Source: CAZCTC01 sp964501335 | GTDB lineage: Bacteria > Chloroflexota > Anaerolineae > B4-G1 > SLSP01 | DNA length: 64,000 nt | Assembly (NCBI GenBank): GCA_964501335.1 | Contig: CAZCTC010000005.1 | Location: forward strand, 1 to 64,000 | Direction: 5' to 3' | Made by a program: the position numbers and the translations under genes | Notes under the pieces: model-generated | The model's input: the letters and a program-made list of their open reading frames with translations, nothing else | What the model was told of the DNA's origin: nothing | Databases searched by the model: none | Shown: positions 19,141-27,677 of the stretch, piece by piece | Layout: the number at the start of each line of letters is the position of its first letter | Position numbering within the stretch: the stretch's first letter is position 1

Positions 19141-21309
19141 TTATTGGACTCGCAAAACAACCTTCAACAGATCCCGCTCCCGTGACGATGGGCCCCCCAG
19201 AATCTCAAACTCGCCCGGTTCGACCCGATTAACTCCCCCGGCATCCACAATCTGGAACGCCTCCCAGGGCAGCGAAACCGCCACCGTCTCTTTCTCGCCG
19301 GGTTCGAGATGAACGCGGGCAAACCCTTTGAGCGCCTTGTTCACCCAGGTAACCGACGTCACCAGATCACTGACATAGACCTGCACGATCTCATCCCCGG
19401 CCACCGGCCCGACATTTTCCACGTCGACAAAAACCGTCACCGCCTGCCCCTGCGTAAGCGTAAGTTCACTGAGCCTCAGGTTCGAATAGCGATATTGCGT
19501 ATAACTCAAACCATGTCCGAAAGGAAAAAGCGGCTCTTGCGTGAGATCGGCATACCGATCGCCATGTTGACCGCGCACCTGGCTGTAGAAAACCGGCTGC
19601 TGGCCCACATGGACCGGAATCGAGATCGTCAGCTTGCCCGACGGATTCAGTTGCCCGAACAACGCCTCGGCCACAGCCCGGCCCCCCTCCATTCCGGAAT
19701 TGAAACCCTCCAGAATTGCCGCAGCCCGGCGCGCCGCAGGCGGCAAGACCAGCGGCTTGCTGTTTACCAGCACCACGACCAGCGGTTTGCCGCTCTTTTC
19801 CAGCGCCTCGAGCAGCGCAATCTGCCCGCCCTGCAATTCAAGCGTGGCCGTACTCTGGGTTTCGCCGATGAGCTTCAAATGATCGCCCACCACAGCCACC
19901 ACCACATCGGCCGCCTGTGCCGCGGCCACCGCAGCCGGAATGCCGGAAAGATCCCCGTCCAGGATCGAACAGCCTCGCTCATAATAAACCTTGCAATCCG
20001 CCGGCGCCAGAGCGCGAATGCCGTCAAGTACGGTCGTGATCTTCTCCCGCGGATGGGTGCCGGCCTCCGGGGGATGCTGCGGCGACCCCAGCGACCAGTC
20101 GCCCAGCTGCGATAAACTGTCATCGGCATTGGGACCGACCACCGCAATCGACTTAACCCCGGTCGGATCGAGCGGCAGCAAACCGTCGTTCTGCAAAAGG
20201 ATCAGACTCTGACGGGCGACCGCCAGATTGACGGCACGATGCTCGGGCCGGGCCACCTCGACAGCCGCCCGGGCGAGATCGGGTTGACGGCGGTTTTCAA
20301 ACAGACCCAGACGAAACTTCAACGCCAGCAGACGGGCACACGGGGCGTCGATTTCCGATTCAGCAAGTCGGCCGCTGCGGACCGCCTCAATAGCCCCCGC
20401 GTAAAACTCCGGCGTGGTCATAATGATGTCGTTGCCGGCCCGCAGCGCCATAATGGCAGCGTCGGCATAAGTAGCACAAACCTTTTGCTCCTGGACAAGA
20501 CGGCCGACATTGTTCCAGTCGGTCACCACCACGCCGCAGAACCCCCACTCATCCTTGAGGACCTCCTTGAGCAACCAGCGATTGGCCGTCGAAGGAACGC
20601 CGTCGATCGACTGATAACCGATCATAAACGTCATCGCGCCCGCCCGCGCCGCCTGCTCGAACGGCGGCAGGAAATAGCTCCGCAGCTTGCGGCGCGACAG
20701 ATCGGCCTCGGAAGCATCGCGACCACCCTGCGTCTCCGAATAACCGGCATAATGTTTGGCCGTAGCCAGAACCGCCGTCGGATCGTCCAGCCCTTTGCCC
20801 TGATACCCCCGGATCAACGCCACACCGAGTTCGCCGATCAGATAGGGATCCTCACCAAAAGTCTCCCCGATACGCCCCCAGCGCAGGTCGCGTGCCAGGC
20901 AAAGGACCGGTGAAAAGGTCCACTGAATGCCGGTAGGAACGATTTCTTCAGCCGTCACACGCCCCACCTGTTCCAGCAATTCGGGGTTCCAACTCGCCGC
21001 CATCCCCAGCTGCGTCGGGAAAATGGTCGCACCCTTCCAGAACGAATGGCCGTGAATACAATCCTCGCCGACCAGCAAGGGAATACCGAGCCGGTTCTTT
21101 GCCGCCAGCTCCATGGCCCGGCTGACCTTTGCCCCAAGGATATGAAGAACGGCGCCGGCCTGATAGGTGTTGATAAATGAAAGATCCTCGCCGCCGGCAT
21201 CCCATAACATAATCTGACCGACCTTTTCCTCAAGGGTCATACGCCCCAGCAGATCGGCAACACGTTCTTCAACGCTCAGAGCAGGATTACGATAAGGCAG
21301 AATAGACAT
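19141..21309 (-). CDS. Glycoside hydrolase family 3 beta-glucosidase
   Basis: A 722-aa GH3 enzyme expected to release terminal beta-linked glucose or xylose from oligosaccharides. The N-terminal barrel has GEDCIHGHS and GVVVTDWNN, where Asp 264 is the predicted nucleophile. The second domain includes VAVVGDH and LEGFNSGMEGGRAVAEALFG. A fibronectin-III-like domain closes the protein (about 630-722). There is no signal peptide, so it is probably cytoplasmic and acts on imported oligosaccharides. The ATG at 21309 has AGAGG upstream; the seven extra codons to 21330 are unlikely. It stands alone, flanked by repeats on both sides. Confidence 0.93.
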   Translation of the reverse strand: MSILPYRNPALSVEERVADLLGRMTLEEKVGQIMLWDAGGEDLSFINTYQAGAVLHILGAKVSRAMELAAKNRLGIPLLVGEDCIHGHSFWKGATIFPTQLGMAASWNPELLEQVGRVTAEEIVPTGIQWTFSPVLCLARDLRWGRIGETFGEDPYLIGELGVALIRGYQGKGLDDPTAVLATAKHYAGYSETQGGRDASEADLSRRKLRSYFLPPFEQAARAGAMTFMIGYQSIDGVPSTANRWLLKEVLKDEWGFCGVVVTDWNNVGRLVQEQKVCATYADAAIMALRAGNDIIMTTPEFYAGAIEAVRSGRLAESEIDAPCARLLALKFRLGLFENRRQPDLARAAVEVARPEHRAVNLAVARQSLILLQNDGLLPLDPTGVKSIAVVGPNADDSLSQLGDWSLGSPQHPPEAGTHPREKITTVLDGIRALAPADCKVYYERGCSILDGDLSGIPAAVAAAQAADVVVAVVGDHLKLIGETQSTATLELQGGQIALLEALEKSGKPLVVVLVNSKPLVLPPAARRAAAILEGFNSGMEGGRAVAEALFGQLNPSGKLTISIPVHVGQQPVFYSQVRGQHGDRYADLTQEPLFPFGHGLSYTQYRYSNLRLSELTLTQGQAVTVFVDVENVGPVAGDEIVQVYVSDLVTSVTWVNKALKGFARVHLEPGEKETVAVSLPWEAFQIVDAGGVNRVEPGEFEILGGPSSRERDLLKVVLRVQ

Positions 21310-21334
21310 AAAAACCTCTTGATATAACAATTTT

Positions 21335-21472
21335 CAAGCGGAACGCTAAAAACAAGCCCCAATTTATCCCCAAACAACCACCTGGGCGGAAAACAGAAAA
21401 AAGCCCTGTTTTCGCACTGACAGTGCGAAAACATAAATAAAAAATAACTCTCCCCCATCCCGCGCGTCGCCC
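21335..21472. repeat. Hairpin plus truncated module B
   Basis: A 13-bp perfect hairpin (TGTTTTCGCACTG, 21407-21419, against 21421-21433) followed by ATAAATAAAA and a shortened module B (21447-21470). It resembles the 36-nt hairpin family but with a shorter stem and shared centre; the same form occurs at 33586-33616. Confidence 0.7.
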
Positions 21473-21496
21473 CCGACCGCTCAAGTCAAGAAAAAT

Positions 21497-22123
21497 CTAC
21501 CCCCGCTCCGCAACAATCAAATTGGAAAACGAATAGGGAATAATTTCAACAGCCCGCAGTCCCATTCCAGCCAGCCAGCGCCGCCAATCCAAACGCACAT
21601 AATCAGCAAACCCCCGCGGTTCAGCAATTCCCCATACAGCCAGAAACCACCTCGTCCGCCAGTCCGCCTGCATCCCAAAATCGATCAAATAAAGCTTCCC
21701 CTCGGGACGTAAAACCCGCTGAGCCTCCCGCAAAATCCGCTCCTGCAAAACCGGCCCCATTTCATGCAACGCAAAGCTGCTCATCACCGCATCAAAAACA
21801 CCCGCATCGAAAGAAGTTCGGCCGGCATCCATCGCCTGAACCGTCAAATTTCTCAAGCCGGCCCGGTTGATCTTCTGACGAGCCCGGGCCAGCATCCCTT
21901 CAGATAAATCAATCCCGGTAACCATACTGTCCGGCCGGGCCCTGGCCACCATCAAAGAAGTCGCCGCAGTCCCCACACAAAGATCCAAAATCTGCAAAGG
22001 CCGGGCCGGCAAATGTTCCACTAACCCCTGGCGCGGATTTCCCCTGCGTCCCAGCGAAAAAATCAAGTCAAAAAGATCGTAATAAGAACCAATCCGATTG
22101 TAAAAGCCCGTCGTTCCAGCCAA
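21497..22123 (-). CDS. SAM-dependent methyltransferase, UbiE/MenG-like
   Basis: A 208-aa class I methyltransferase. Motif I is ILDLCVGTAATSLMVA, the acidic end of strand 2 is VTGIDLSEGML, and motif II/III are AVMSSFALHEMG and LRPEGKLYLIDFG. The start is probably TTG at 22123, because AGGAGGT lies four nt upstream; a frame extension to 22159 runs through this ribosome site. The general layout recalls UbiE/MenG quinone methyltransferases, but no quinone genes adjoin and the substrate cannot be named. Confidence 0.8.
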   Translation of the reverse strand: MAGTTGFYNRIGSYYDLFDLIFSLGRRGNPRQGLVEHLPARPLQILDLCVGTAATSLMVARARPDSMVTGIDLSEGMLARARQKINRAGLRNLTVQAMDAGRTSFDAGVFDAVMSSFALHEMGPVLQERILREAQRVLRPEGKLYLIDFGMQADWRTRWFLAVWGIAEPRGFADYVRLDWRRWLAGMGLRAVEIIPYSFSNLIVAERG

Positions 22124-22284
22124 GGCACCTCCTGGTTTACGGCCATAAAACTCCAACAACCCCTCCGGTTCAAAAACCGGTTCTATCTTATTCCAGCTTC
22201 CGCCCTATGCAACAAAACAGCTACAGCCCGATCCTCTCCATCTACTTTAATTCCCTATAACCCGTGCTACAATAACAACGCTCT

Positions 22285-22545
22285 CCACCCATCCAACCTG
22301 AAGAAAAAATTCTCTCTTCCCATCCCGCGCGTCGCTTCGCACCCTACAAAAAAACCCTTTGCGGGACGCAAAAAACAAGCCGCTTGAGAAGAAGGCAAAA
22401 AAAGCCCCCTGTTTAAGGGGAAAAAGCATGTTTTCGGCGGCTTTCTGAAGCCGCCGAAAACATAAAGAAAAAATTCTCTCTTCCTATCCCACGCGTCGCT
22501 TCGCACCCTACAAAAAACCTTTGCGGGACGCAAAAAACAAAAAAA
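22285..22545. repeat. Two module B copies flanking a 36-nt hairpin
   Basis: The gap 22124-22672 has no gene. Module B copies at about 22309-22378 and 22470-22540 (both with CGCGTCGCTTCGCACCCTAC) are nearly identical and flank a hairpin with arms ATGTTTTCGGCGGCTT (22428-22443) and 22448-22463 around TCTG. A small CCCC/GGGG hairpin lies at 22406-22420. Confidence 0.8.
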
Positions 22546-22672
22546 GCTATAGGATCAAAGAATATAACCGCACTTTCTGCGCAAAGGAGAAACCTGCCCC
22601 CTGGCCATCAACAGGCAAAACGACAAAATCACGGCCCACAAACCACAAAACTTCTTCCCCAAATTACCCGGC

Positions 22673-23536
22673 CTATAGAGAACTGATTCCCAGCCGCTCC
22701 AACAATTCCCGACTCAGCTCCGCCCGATAGGGAATGGGAGGCTTACTCGAACGATGCGAATCCGAGCCCGCACTGACCAGCAAACCGTGCTTTCGCGCAT
22801 AGTTCAAATACAGCCCGGTCTGAGCCGGAGTATGCGCCGGATAATGCGCCTCCACCCCGTCAATGGGAGCTTCGTTCCGCAATGCATCCAACAACCCTTC
22901 ATCAAAAGAGACAAATCCATCCCCGCGCCCCGGATGAGCCACCAGACAAACCCCGCCGCTGCCCTGCGCCGCCGCTACTACAGCCGCAAAATCATGAGTG
23001 ATCCACCGAATCCCCGCCTCTGTGACAATCCGGCCGATCGAAAGCTCCGCACTCCCATACCCATAGGCCTTTAAAAGCGACACCAGAGCATGCGGCTGTT
23101 GAGCACTCGGCTTCGCCACCAACGACGCCAGCTCCTCCGGATCTCCCGAAAGCCGATACCCCTGCCGTTGCAGGTTCTCATAGACCTCCCGGGTATTCTC
23201 ACTCTGCTGCCGGCACAAATCGGCCGTCAGCCCGGCCAGCTCATTGCGCTCCGGATCAAACCCAAAGCAAAGAAGATCCAACAACTCCCCCCGCCAGCTG
23301 CTCGTCATTTCAACGCCCGCCAACAAAGGAAATCCCTTTTCCCCTGCCAGCCGCTGCAACCCCGCCAGAATATCCACCCGATCGTGATCGGTAATCGCGG
23401 CCAGTCCAAACCCATCTGCGATCAAATGCTCCAGCAACCCCTCCGGCTCCCATTCGCCGTCGCTGTAAACCGTATGCAAATGCAAATCCACCCGGGCATC
23501 ATCGGCCAACACAAGCCCCTGCGTTGATAGCTCCAT
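22673..23536 (-). CDS. PHP-domain phosphoesterase
   Basis: A 287-aa PHP (polymerase and histidinol phosphatase) family hydrolase with the metal-binding set in order: DLHLHTVYSDG, ITDHDRVDI, GVEMTS, HPGRGDG and SAGSDSH. Close relatives (TrpH/YciV type) hydrolyse 3',5'-nucleotide bisphosphates or short RNA 5' ends, so a cytoplasmic nucleotide or RNA-end phosphatase/exonuclease is the likely role. The ATG at 23536 has GGAG upstream. It appears monocistronic. Confidence 0.88.
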   Translation of the reverse strand: MELSTQGLVLADDARVDLHLHTVYSDGEWEPEGLLEHLIADGFGLAAITDHDRVDILAGLQRLAGEKGFPLLAGVEMTSSWRGELLDLLCFGFDPERNELAGLTADLCRQQSENTREVYENLQRQGYRLSGDPEELASLVAKPSAQQPHALVSLLKAYGYGSAELSIGRIVTEAGIRWITHDFAAVVAAAQGSGGVCLVAHPGRGDGFVSFDEGLLDALRNEAPIDGVEAHYPAHTPAQTGLYLNYARKHGLLVSAGSDSHRSSKPPIPYRAELSRELLERLGISSL

Positions 23537-23617
23537 CGTTCACTCCACACGGTCTTGAAAATAGTGCCGCTGCGCAAAAAATCTCTCCTACGGGTACCCA
23601 TAAAGATCGCCCCTAAG

Positions 23618-23805
23618 CAAATGCCCCAATGCAGGGGCGGGGTTACCCCGCCCGATGACTGCCGTCAAAACCGGCATTGGGTGAGGCAACCTCGCCCCTA
23701 CAAAGACAATCTCCCGTAGGGGCGCCCCTTGTGGGCGCCCAATCCTGACAAACCATCTATTTTCAGGGTGCTCCCCTGCATAACCTTGTGTCCTGAAAAT
23801 AGACG
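23618..23805. repeat. GC-rich palindromic repeats
   Basis: This part of the 363-nt gap carries palindromes: GCAGGGGCGGGGTTACCCC, GGTGAGGCAACCTCGCCCCT, TAGGGGCGCCCCTTGTGGGC, and an inverted repeat CTATTTTCAGG (23758) against CCTGAAAATAG (23793). Such REP-like units usually occur outside genes. No coding potential is seen. Confidence 0.65.
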
Positions 23806-23822
23806 CAGAGCCAGAAAAAAAT

Positions 23823-23880
23823 AAATCTTCCTCTGCGTCTCTCTGCGGACTCCCCGCCTCTGCGTTGAAATCTTTTTTAT
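23823..23880 (+). repeat. TCTCTGCG...GCGTTGAAATC repeat
   Basis: Another copy of the CTCTGCG repeat, with two CTCTGCG units and a GCGTTGAAATC end, 20 nt from the end of the CPBP gene on the opposite strand. Confidence 0.6.
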
Positions 23881-23899
23881 CCTTTTGGGACCGCCCTCA

Positions 23900-25105
23900 C
23901 TATCCAGTATACAACTCCCGCTCCCCGCGAATCTGCAATCGCTCCGTCGCAAACCAGATCGCTGCACACCCCATCCCGACCATCCCCCACAACAGCGCAT
24001 AAAAGATCACGTTCTCAGTAATCCCGATATAAGTAGCCTCAGGCGGCTGGACAAAGAACAGAAAAGCATCGTGCAGAAAATGAAAAACCATCCCCGCCAC
24101 CAACGCCCGCGTCTTATACGCAGCGTAAGTAAAGGCTACCGCAATAATCATCACCGAAAGGACCTCGACAAACGCCATCAGATCCACCCCTTTGATATGC
24201 GCCAGCCCGAAAATCAAAACCTGCCCAAGAAAGGCCTTCTTGACAGATTTCGTCACCGACAATAAAAGCATCATAATCATGCCCCGGTAGAAAATCTCCT
24301 CGAAAATCCCCGGACTCAGGCTGAATACAAATTGATCCAGATTGAGATTATTCCAATCCAGAACATATCGTCCCGTCAAAAGCGAAGCCCCCAACATCCC
24401 GGAAAGCGTACAGCCTGCCAGAATCACCCCCAGGACCAGATGCCGCCAACCATCTTTCGGCCAATAGATTCCCAACCGCTGCAGATAATCTTTGAAGGGA
24501 ATCGGCCCAAAAGGAGCCGCATAAACCTTGAAAAAAAGGAAGAAAAACCCTACCACGTTCACCGCCAGATTGATAATCGACCGGGCCAGCTTGGAAAGCT
24601 CCAGATCGAACAACATCCCCAGCACCATCGCGACCAGCATCCCCATCATCGGCCACGACATCGCCACCAGCATCGCCAGCCAGGGATTGATCTTCATCCC
24701 GGTCACACCAGGACTCCCCTGCGCCGGAGCCGCACGGACCTCAGTCTTTGCCGCCTCCGCCGCCGGAGGCAGCTTCTCCGCCACCGACTGCCGAATGCGC
24801 TCATACTCAGCCTCCTGGATCAACCCGGCCTTGAACAGCTCCGTCGCCTGCCGCAAATTCAGCTCGGCCTGCCGCCCCGCCGCCAACCCCGCCTCGCGTT
24901 CTTTTTTTAACTCCGCCTGGTAATAGAAAAAGGCCTCCAGTGCCGGCCCCACAATCCCGCCCAACACCGCCAGGATCACCGCCAGAACCGGGTCCCCTTT
25001 CATTTGAGCAATAACGATGCCCAAAATCACCATCACCACGACCACCACAGGATACCATTTCAACGTCCGCCCCAGCGTCTTCTTAAATAACAGATCGTTA
25101 ACCAT
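23900..25105 (-). CDS. CPBP-family membrane protease with internal SHOCT domain
   Basis: A 401-aa membrane protein. Two N-terminal helices are followed by a charged segment containing a SHOCT-like module (LFKAGLIQEAEYERIRQSV, about residues 92-110), a Pro/Ala linker, and a CPBP (CAAX protease and bacteriocin-processing) domain. The CPBP motifs are FEEIFYRGM, with the catalytic Glu-Glu and Arg, and FGLAHIKG, with the His. CPBP proteins are intramembrane endopeptidases involved in prenyl-protein or bacteriocin-like processing and immunity; the substrate here is unknown. ATG 25105 is used because a purine-rich GGGGAGGGGGG precedes it, and the longer frame to 25168 adds nothing conserved. Confidence 0.85.
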   Translation of the reverse strand: MVNDLLFKKTLGRTLKWYPVVVVVMVILGIVIAQMKGDPVLAVILAVLGGIVGPALEAFFYYQAELKKEREAGLAAGRQAELNLRQATELFKAGLIQEAEYERIRQSVAEKLPPAAEAAKTEVRAAPAQGSPGVTGMKINPWLAMLVAMSWPMMGMLVAMVLGMLFDLELSKLARSIINLAVNVVGFFFLFFKVYAAPFGPIPFKDYLQRLGIYWPKDGWRHLVLGVILAGCTLSGMLGASLLTGRYVLDWNNLNLDQFVFSLSPGIFEEIFYRGMIMMLLLSVTKSVKKAFLGQVLIFGLAHIKGVDLMAFVEVLSVMIIAVAFTYAAYKTRALVAGMVFHFLHDAFLFFVQPPEATYIGITENVIFYALLWGMVGMGCAAIWFATERLQIRGERELYTG

Positions 25106-25267
25106 CGCCCCCCTCCCCTGTGATAGTTTTTTCCATCGCCCCCCACCACAATCAACGCCCCAAAACACAGCTCTTACGCTTCCACCTTTTCAGGATGCTG
25201 ACTGCACAGATTAAGGTTCGACACACGATTTTAGCATAGGTCTCACCATATGAAAAAACGCAGTACC

Positions 25268-25465
25268 GCATAATTCACTCAGATTTCACCGCAAAGACGC
25301 CAGGGGCGCAGAGAAAAAAGCCCGTGTTTTCGTGGTTTACCACTTCGGAAAGCCCGCGAAAACATGGGCTTTTCCAGAGCAACACAAGCTGTCTACATTT
25401 TAAATTTCAGAAAACCTCTTCTCTTCTCTGTGCTCTCTGTGCCTCTGTGGTGAAATCTCTTCTTC
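25268..25465. repeat. CTCTGCG repeats flanking a degenerate hairpin
   Basis: The gap 25106-25549 has no gene. It holds a reverse CTCTGCG repeat (25276-25320), a decayed hairpin (GTGTTTTCG at 25324 against CGCGAAAACATGGG at 25356) and a forward repeat (25425-25465, TTCTCTGTGCTCTCTGTGCC). Confidence 0.6.
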
Positions 25466-25488
25466 CTCCTCCAGGGACTCTCCCCCGG

Positions 25489-25516
25489 TTGACAAAAACC
25501 CCACATCGGGCACAAT
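25489..25516 (+). promoter_or_regulatory. Promoter of the CapA-like lipoprotein gene
   Basis: TTGACA at 25489-25494 and CACAAT at 25511-25516, 16-bp spacing, ending 33 nt before the start codon. Confidence 0.45.
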
Positions 25517-25549
25517 GACCCCACCTTAAAAAATATCGAGGTTCGCCTT

Positions 25550-27217
25550 ATGAAAGCATTGTCTCCTTATTGTGTCAAGCCAGGCCGCAAGGCCCTGCTG
25601 ATCGTCCTGGCGCTGCTCATTTTAAGCGGCTGCGCCACCCCTACGGTGGCCCCCACGCCCACACCCACCCGCACGCCGCATCCCACCGCCACCCCCATGC
25701 CGACCCCCACCCCCACCCCGGCCTTCCCGGTCACCGCCGGCTGCACGGATGATGTCCCTGCGACGGCCTGTACCTACTGGCAGGGAATCGTCGCTCAGGA
25801 CCCAACCCATTTTGCCTGGACCGGTCAGCCCGTCGCCGATGTGCTCCTCAGCCAATATACCGCGCCGGAAAACAACCTCTCCGGCCGCTGGACCTATGCC
25901 GTCGCCACCACCTTCTACTCCCTCGACGATGAAAACATCACCTCCGACGATTTGAAAGCCGCCTGGAGCGGCACCCTCGGCGGAACGCTGGCCGAACGCC
26001 CGCTCTACATGACGCCCGACACCCTGAAGGCCCTCACCCCGCTGCTTGGCCCTCCCTCCGAAAGCACCGTTCACGCCGTCGAAGCTGGCAACCTGCTCTC
26101 CGAAACCACCGCCGCCACCGGCTACGCCGTCATCCCCTTCGACGAACTGACCCCCGAATGGAAAGTCCTCCGCATCGACGGCTATTCAGTTTTGGAAAAA
26201 GGCCTGCATCCCGGCCTGGCCTTCCTCGAAATCGAACTCGCGCTGAAAAGCGACCGCGCCGACGCGATGAGCCTGCTTCAAACCCAATCCATCTCCTTCT
26301 CCAACCGCGTGGAAGATCAGATGACGATCGTCGCCATGACCGGCGTCACCGCCATGACCCGCGCCTTCGCCTCCTGGATGGAACAAAAGGGCAATACCTT
26401 CGCCGCCGAACCGATCCGCGACTGGCTGGTCACCGCCGACTTCACCCACATCAGCAACGAAGTCTCCTTCATCCCCGACTGCGTTCCCCAGCCCAGCGGC
26501 ACCATGTCCTTCTGCTCCGCCGACAAATATATCGAACTGCTCGAATACGTCGGCACGGACATCGTCGAACTGACCGGCAACCATCTGGCCGACAAAGGCC
26601 TCGATCCGCTGCGCCATTCCTTTGAACTGTATAAAGAACGCGGCTGGCGCTGGTACGGCGGCGGCGAAAACCTGGCCGACGCCACCACCCCGCTCACCAT
26701 CACCCAGGGTCCCAACCAACTGGTCTTTATCGGCTGCAACCCCGTCGGCCCTTCCTACGACTGGGCCGACGAGACCAATCCCGGCTCGGCCCCCTGCGAT
26801 TACGACGCCATGCGCGCCCAGGTCCGCCAGTACCGCGATGAAGGCTATCTCCCCATCGTCACGCTGCAATACCTGGAAGCCGAACAATACTACCCCAGCC
26901 CTCAGCAGATCAGGGACTTCCGCTCTTTCGCCGAAGCCGGCGCCCTCGTCGTCCAGGGCAGCCAGGCCCACCAGATCCAGACCTTTGAATATTACGGCGA
27001 CACCTTCATCGCCTACGGTCTGGGCAACATCTTTTTCGATCAGAACTGGCTCGAAGCCAAACCCGACTTCATCAACCGCCTCGTCTTCTACAACGGCCGG
27101 ATGCTCAGCATCGACATCCGCGCCACCACCATGTTGGATTACGGCCAGCGCCGCCCGATGACGCCCGAGGAACGCCGCGCCCTCCTCGAAATGCTCATCC
27201 CGCTCCGCCCCGATTAA
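25550..27217 (+). CDS. CapA-family (PGA_cap) lipoprotein
   Basis: A 555-aa exported lipoprotein. The signal sequence ends in the lipobox LSGC (Cys about 27) and is followed by a Thr/Pro linker (about 30-62). The C-terminal half (about 300-520) is a CapA/PgsA-type calcineurin-like metallophosphatase fold: DIVELTGNHLAD, GVGGGENL-like FYGGGENLAD context, VTLQYLEAEQYYP, VQGSQAHQIQ and GLGNIFFDQ. CapA proteins take part in poly-gamma-glutamate or capsule synthesis, though many family members have other, undefined roles. The N-terminal 240 residues, with no recognised domain, are unusual for the family. It is followed by a strong terminator. An activity on surface polymers is inference. Confidence 0.8.
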   Translation: MKALSPYCVKPGRKALLIVLALLILSGCATPTVAPTPTPTRTPHPTATPMPTPTPTPAFPVTAGCTDDVPATACTYWQGIVAQDPTHFAWTGQPVADVLLSQYTAPENNLSGRWTYAVATTFYSLDDENITSDDLKAAWSGTLGGTLAERPLYMTPDTLKALTPLLGPPSESTVHAVEAGNLLSETTAATGYAVIPFDELTPEWKVLRIDGYSVLEKGLHPGLAFLEIELALKSDRADAMSLLQTQSISFSNRVEDQMTIVAMTGVTAMTRAFASWMEQKGNTFAAEPIRDWLVTADFTHISNEVSFIPDCVPQPSGTMSFCSADKYIELLEYVGTDIVELTGNHLADKGLDPLRHSFELYKERGWRWYGGGENLADATTPLTITQGPNQLVFIGCNPVGPSYDWADETNPGSAPCDYDAMRAQVRQYRDEGYLPIVTLQYLEAEQYYPSPQQIRDFRSFAEAGALVVQGSQAHQIQTFEYYGDTFIAYGLGNIFFDQNWLEAKPDFINRLVFYNGRMLSIDIRATTMLDYGQRRPMTPEERRALLEMLIPLRPD

Positions 27218-27230
27218 ATAAAACAACTAA

Positions 27231-27270
27231 TTTTTTGCGCGCGTCGCCCTCCGGGTGACGCGCGCAAAAA
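27231..27270 (+). terminator. Terminator after CapA-like gene
   Basis: TTTTTTGCGCGCGTC pairs with GACGCGCGCAAAAAA and the inner GCCC/GGGT extends the stem. It lies 14 nt past the stop and works in either direction. It resembles the genome's 36-nt hairpins in size. Confidence 0.8.
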
Positions 27271-27299
27271 AATAACCCTTAACTATGAAAGGAACACCC

Positions 27300-27671
27300 A
27301 TGAACAACACAGCCGAGGCTCCCCGCCCCCCTTCGCCCATGGAATTCGGCTCCATGCCGCTTGACCCCCTCTACGCCTGGGGCGTCAGCTACGAGCCCGT
27401 CGAAACCCTCATCGAACGCACCGCCGCCTACATCGAAACCCTGGCCTCCGAATCCTATCAGCAAAACAAAGAGTTCACCGAAGAAGAACTCATCGAACGC
27501 TTCCAAAACTTCTTCAAACAACTCGTCGCCGACGGCATCGTGGAAGAAATCCCCACCACACCCGAAGAAAAGAAACAATGGGCCATCCTGCGCCCCAAAC
27601 AATGGGCCCACGCTCAAAACGTCCGCATCCGGCGCATCGTCTCCTGGTGGAAAAATTCGGGCCACGCCTGA
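27300..27671 (+). CDS. Small hypothetical protein
   Basis: A 123-aa soluble, acidic protein of unknown family. The sequence is helical and charged in the middle (TEEELIERFQNFFKQLV) and ends in a basic stretch (VRIRRIVSWWKNSG). There is no signal peptide or membrane segment. ATG 27300 is preferred over 27285, because AAAGGA lies between them. It is the first gene of a compact operon with the S41 protease (6 nt gap) and proC (13 nt gap). Confidence 0.65.
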   Translation: MNNTAEAPRPPSPMEFGSMPLDPLYAWGVSYEPVETLIERTAAYIETLASESYQQNKEFTEEELIERFQNFFKQLVADGIVEEIPTTPEEKKQWAILRPKQWAHAQNVRIRRIVSWWKNSGHA

Positions 27672-27677
27672 TGCTTT

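Noticed and set aside
22247..22533. Small minus-strand frames of 60-88 codons
   Set aside because: They are translated module B and hairpin repeats.
26186..27226. 346-codon frame antisense to the CapA-like gene
   Set aside because: Shadow frame; the sense protein has a lipobox and family motifs.
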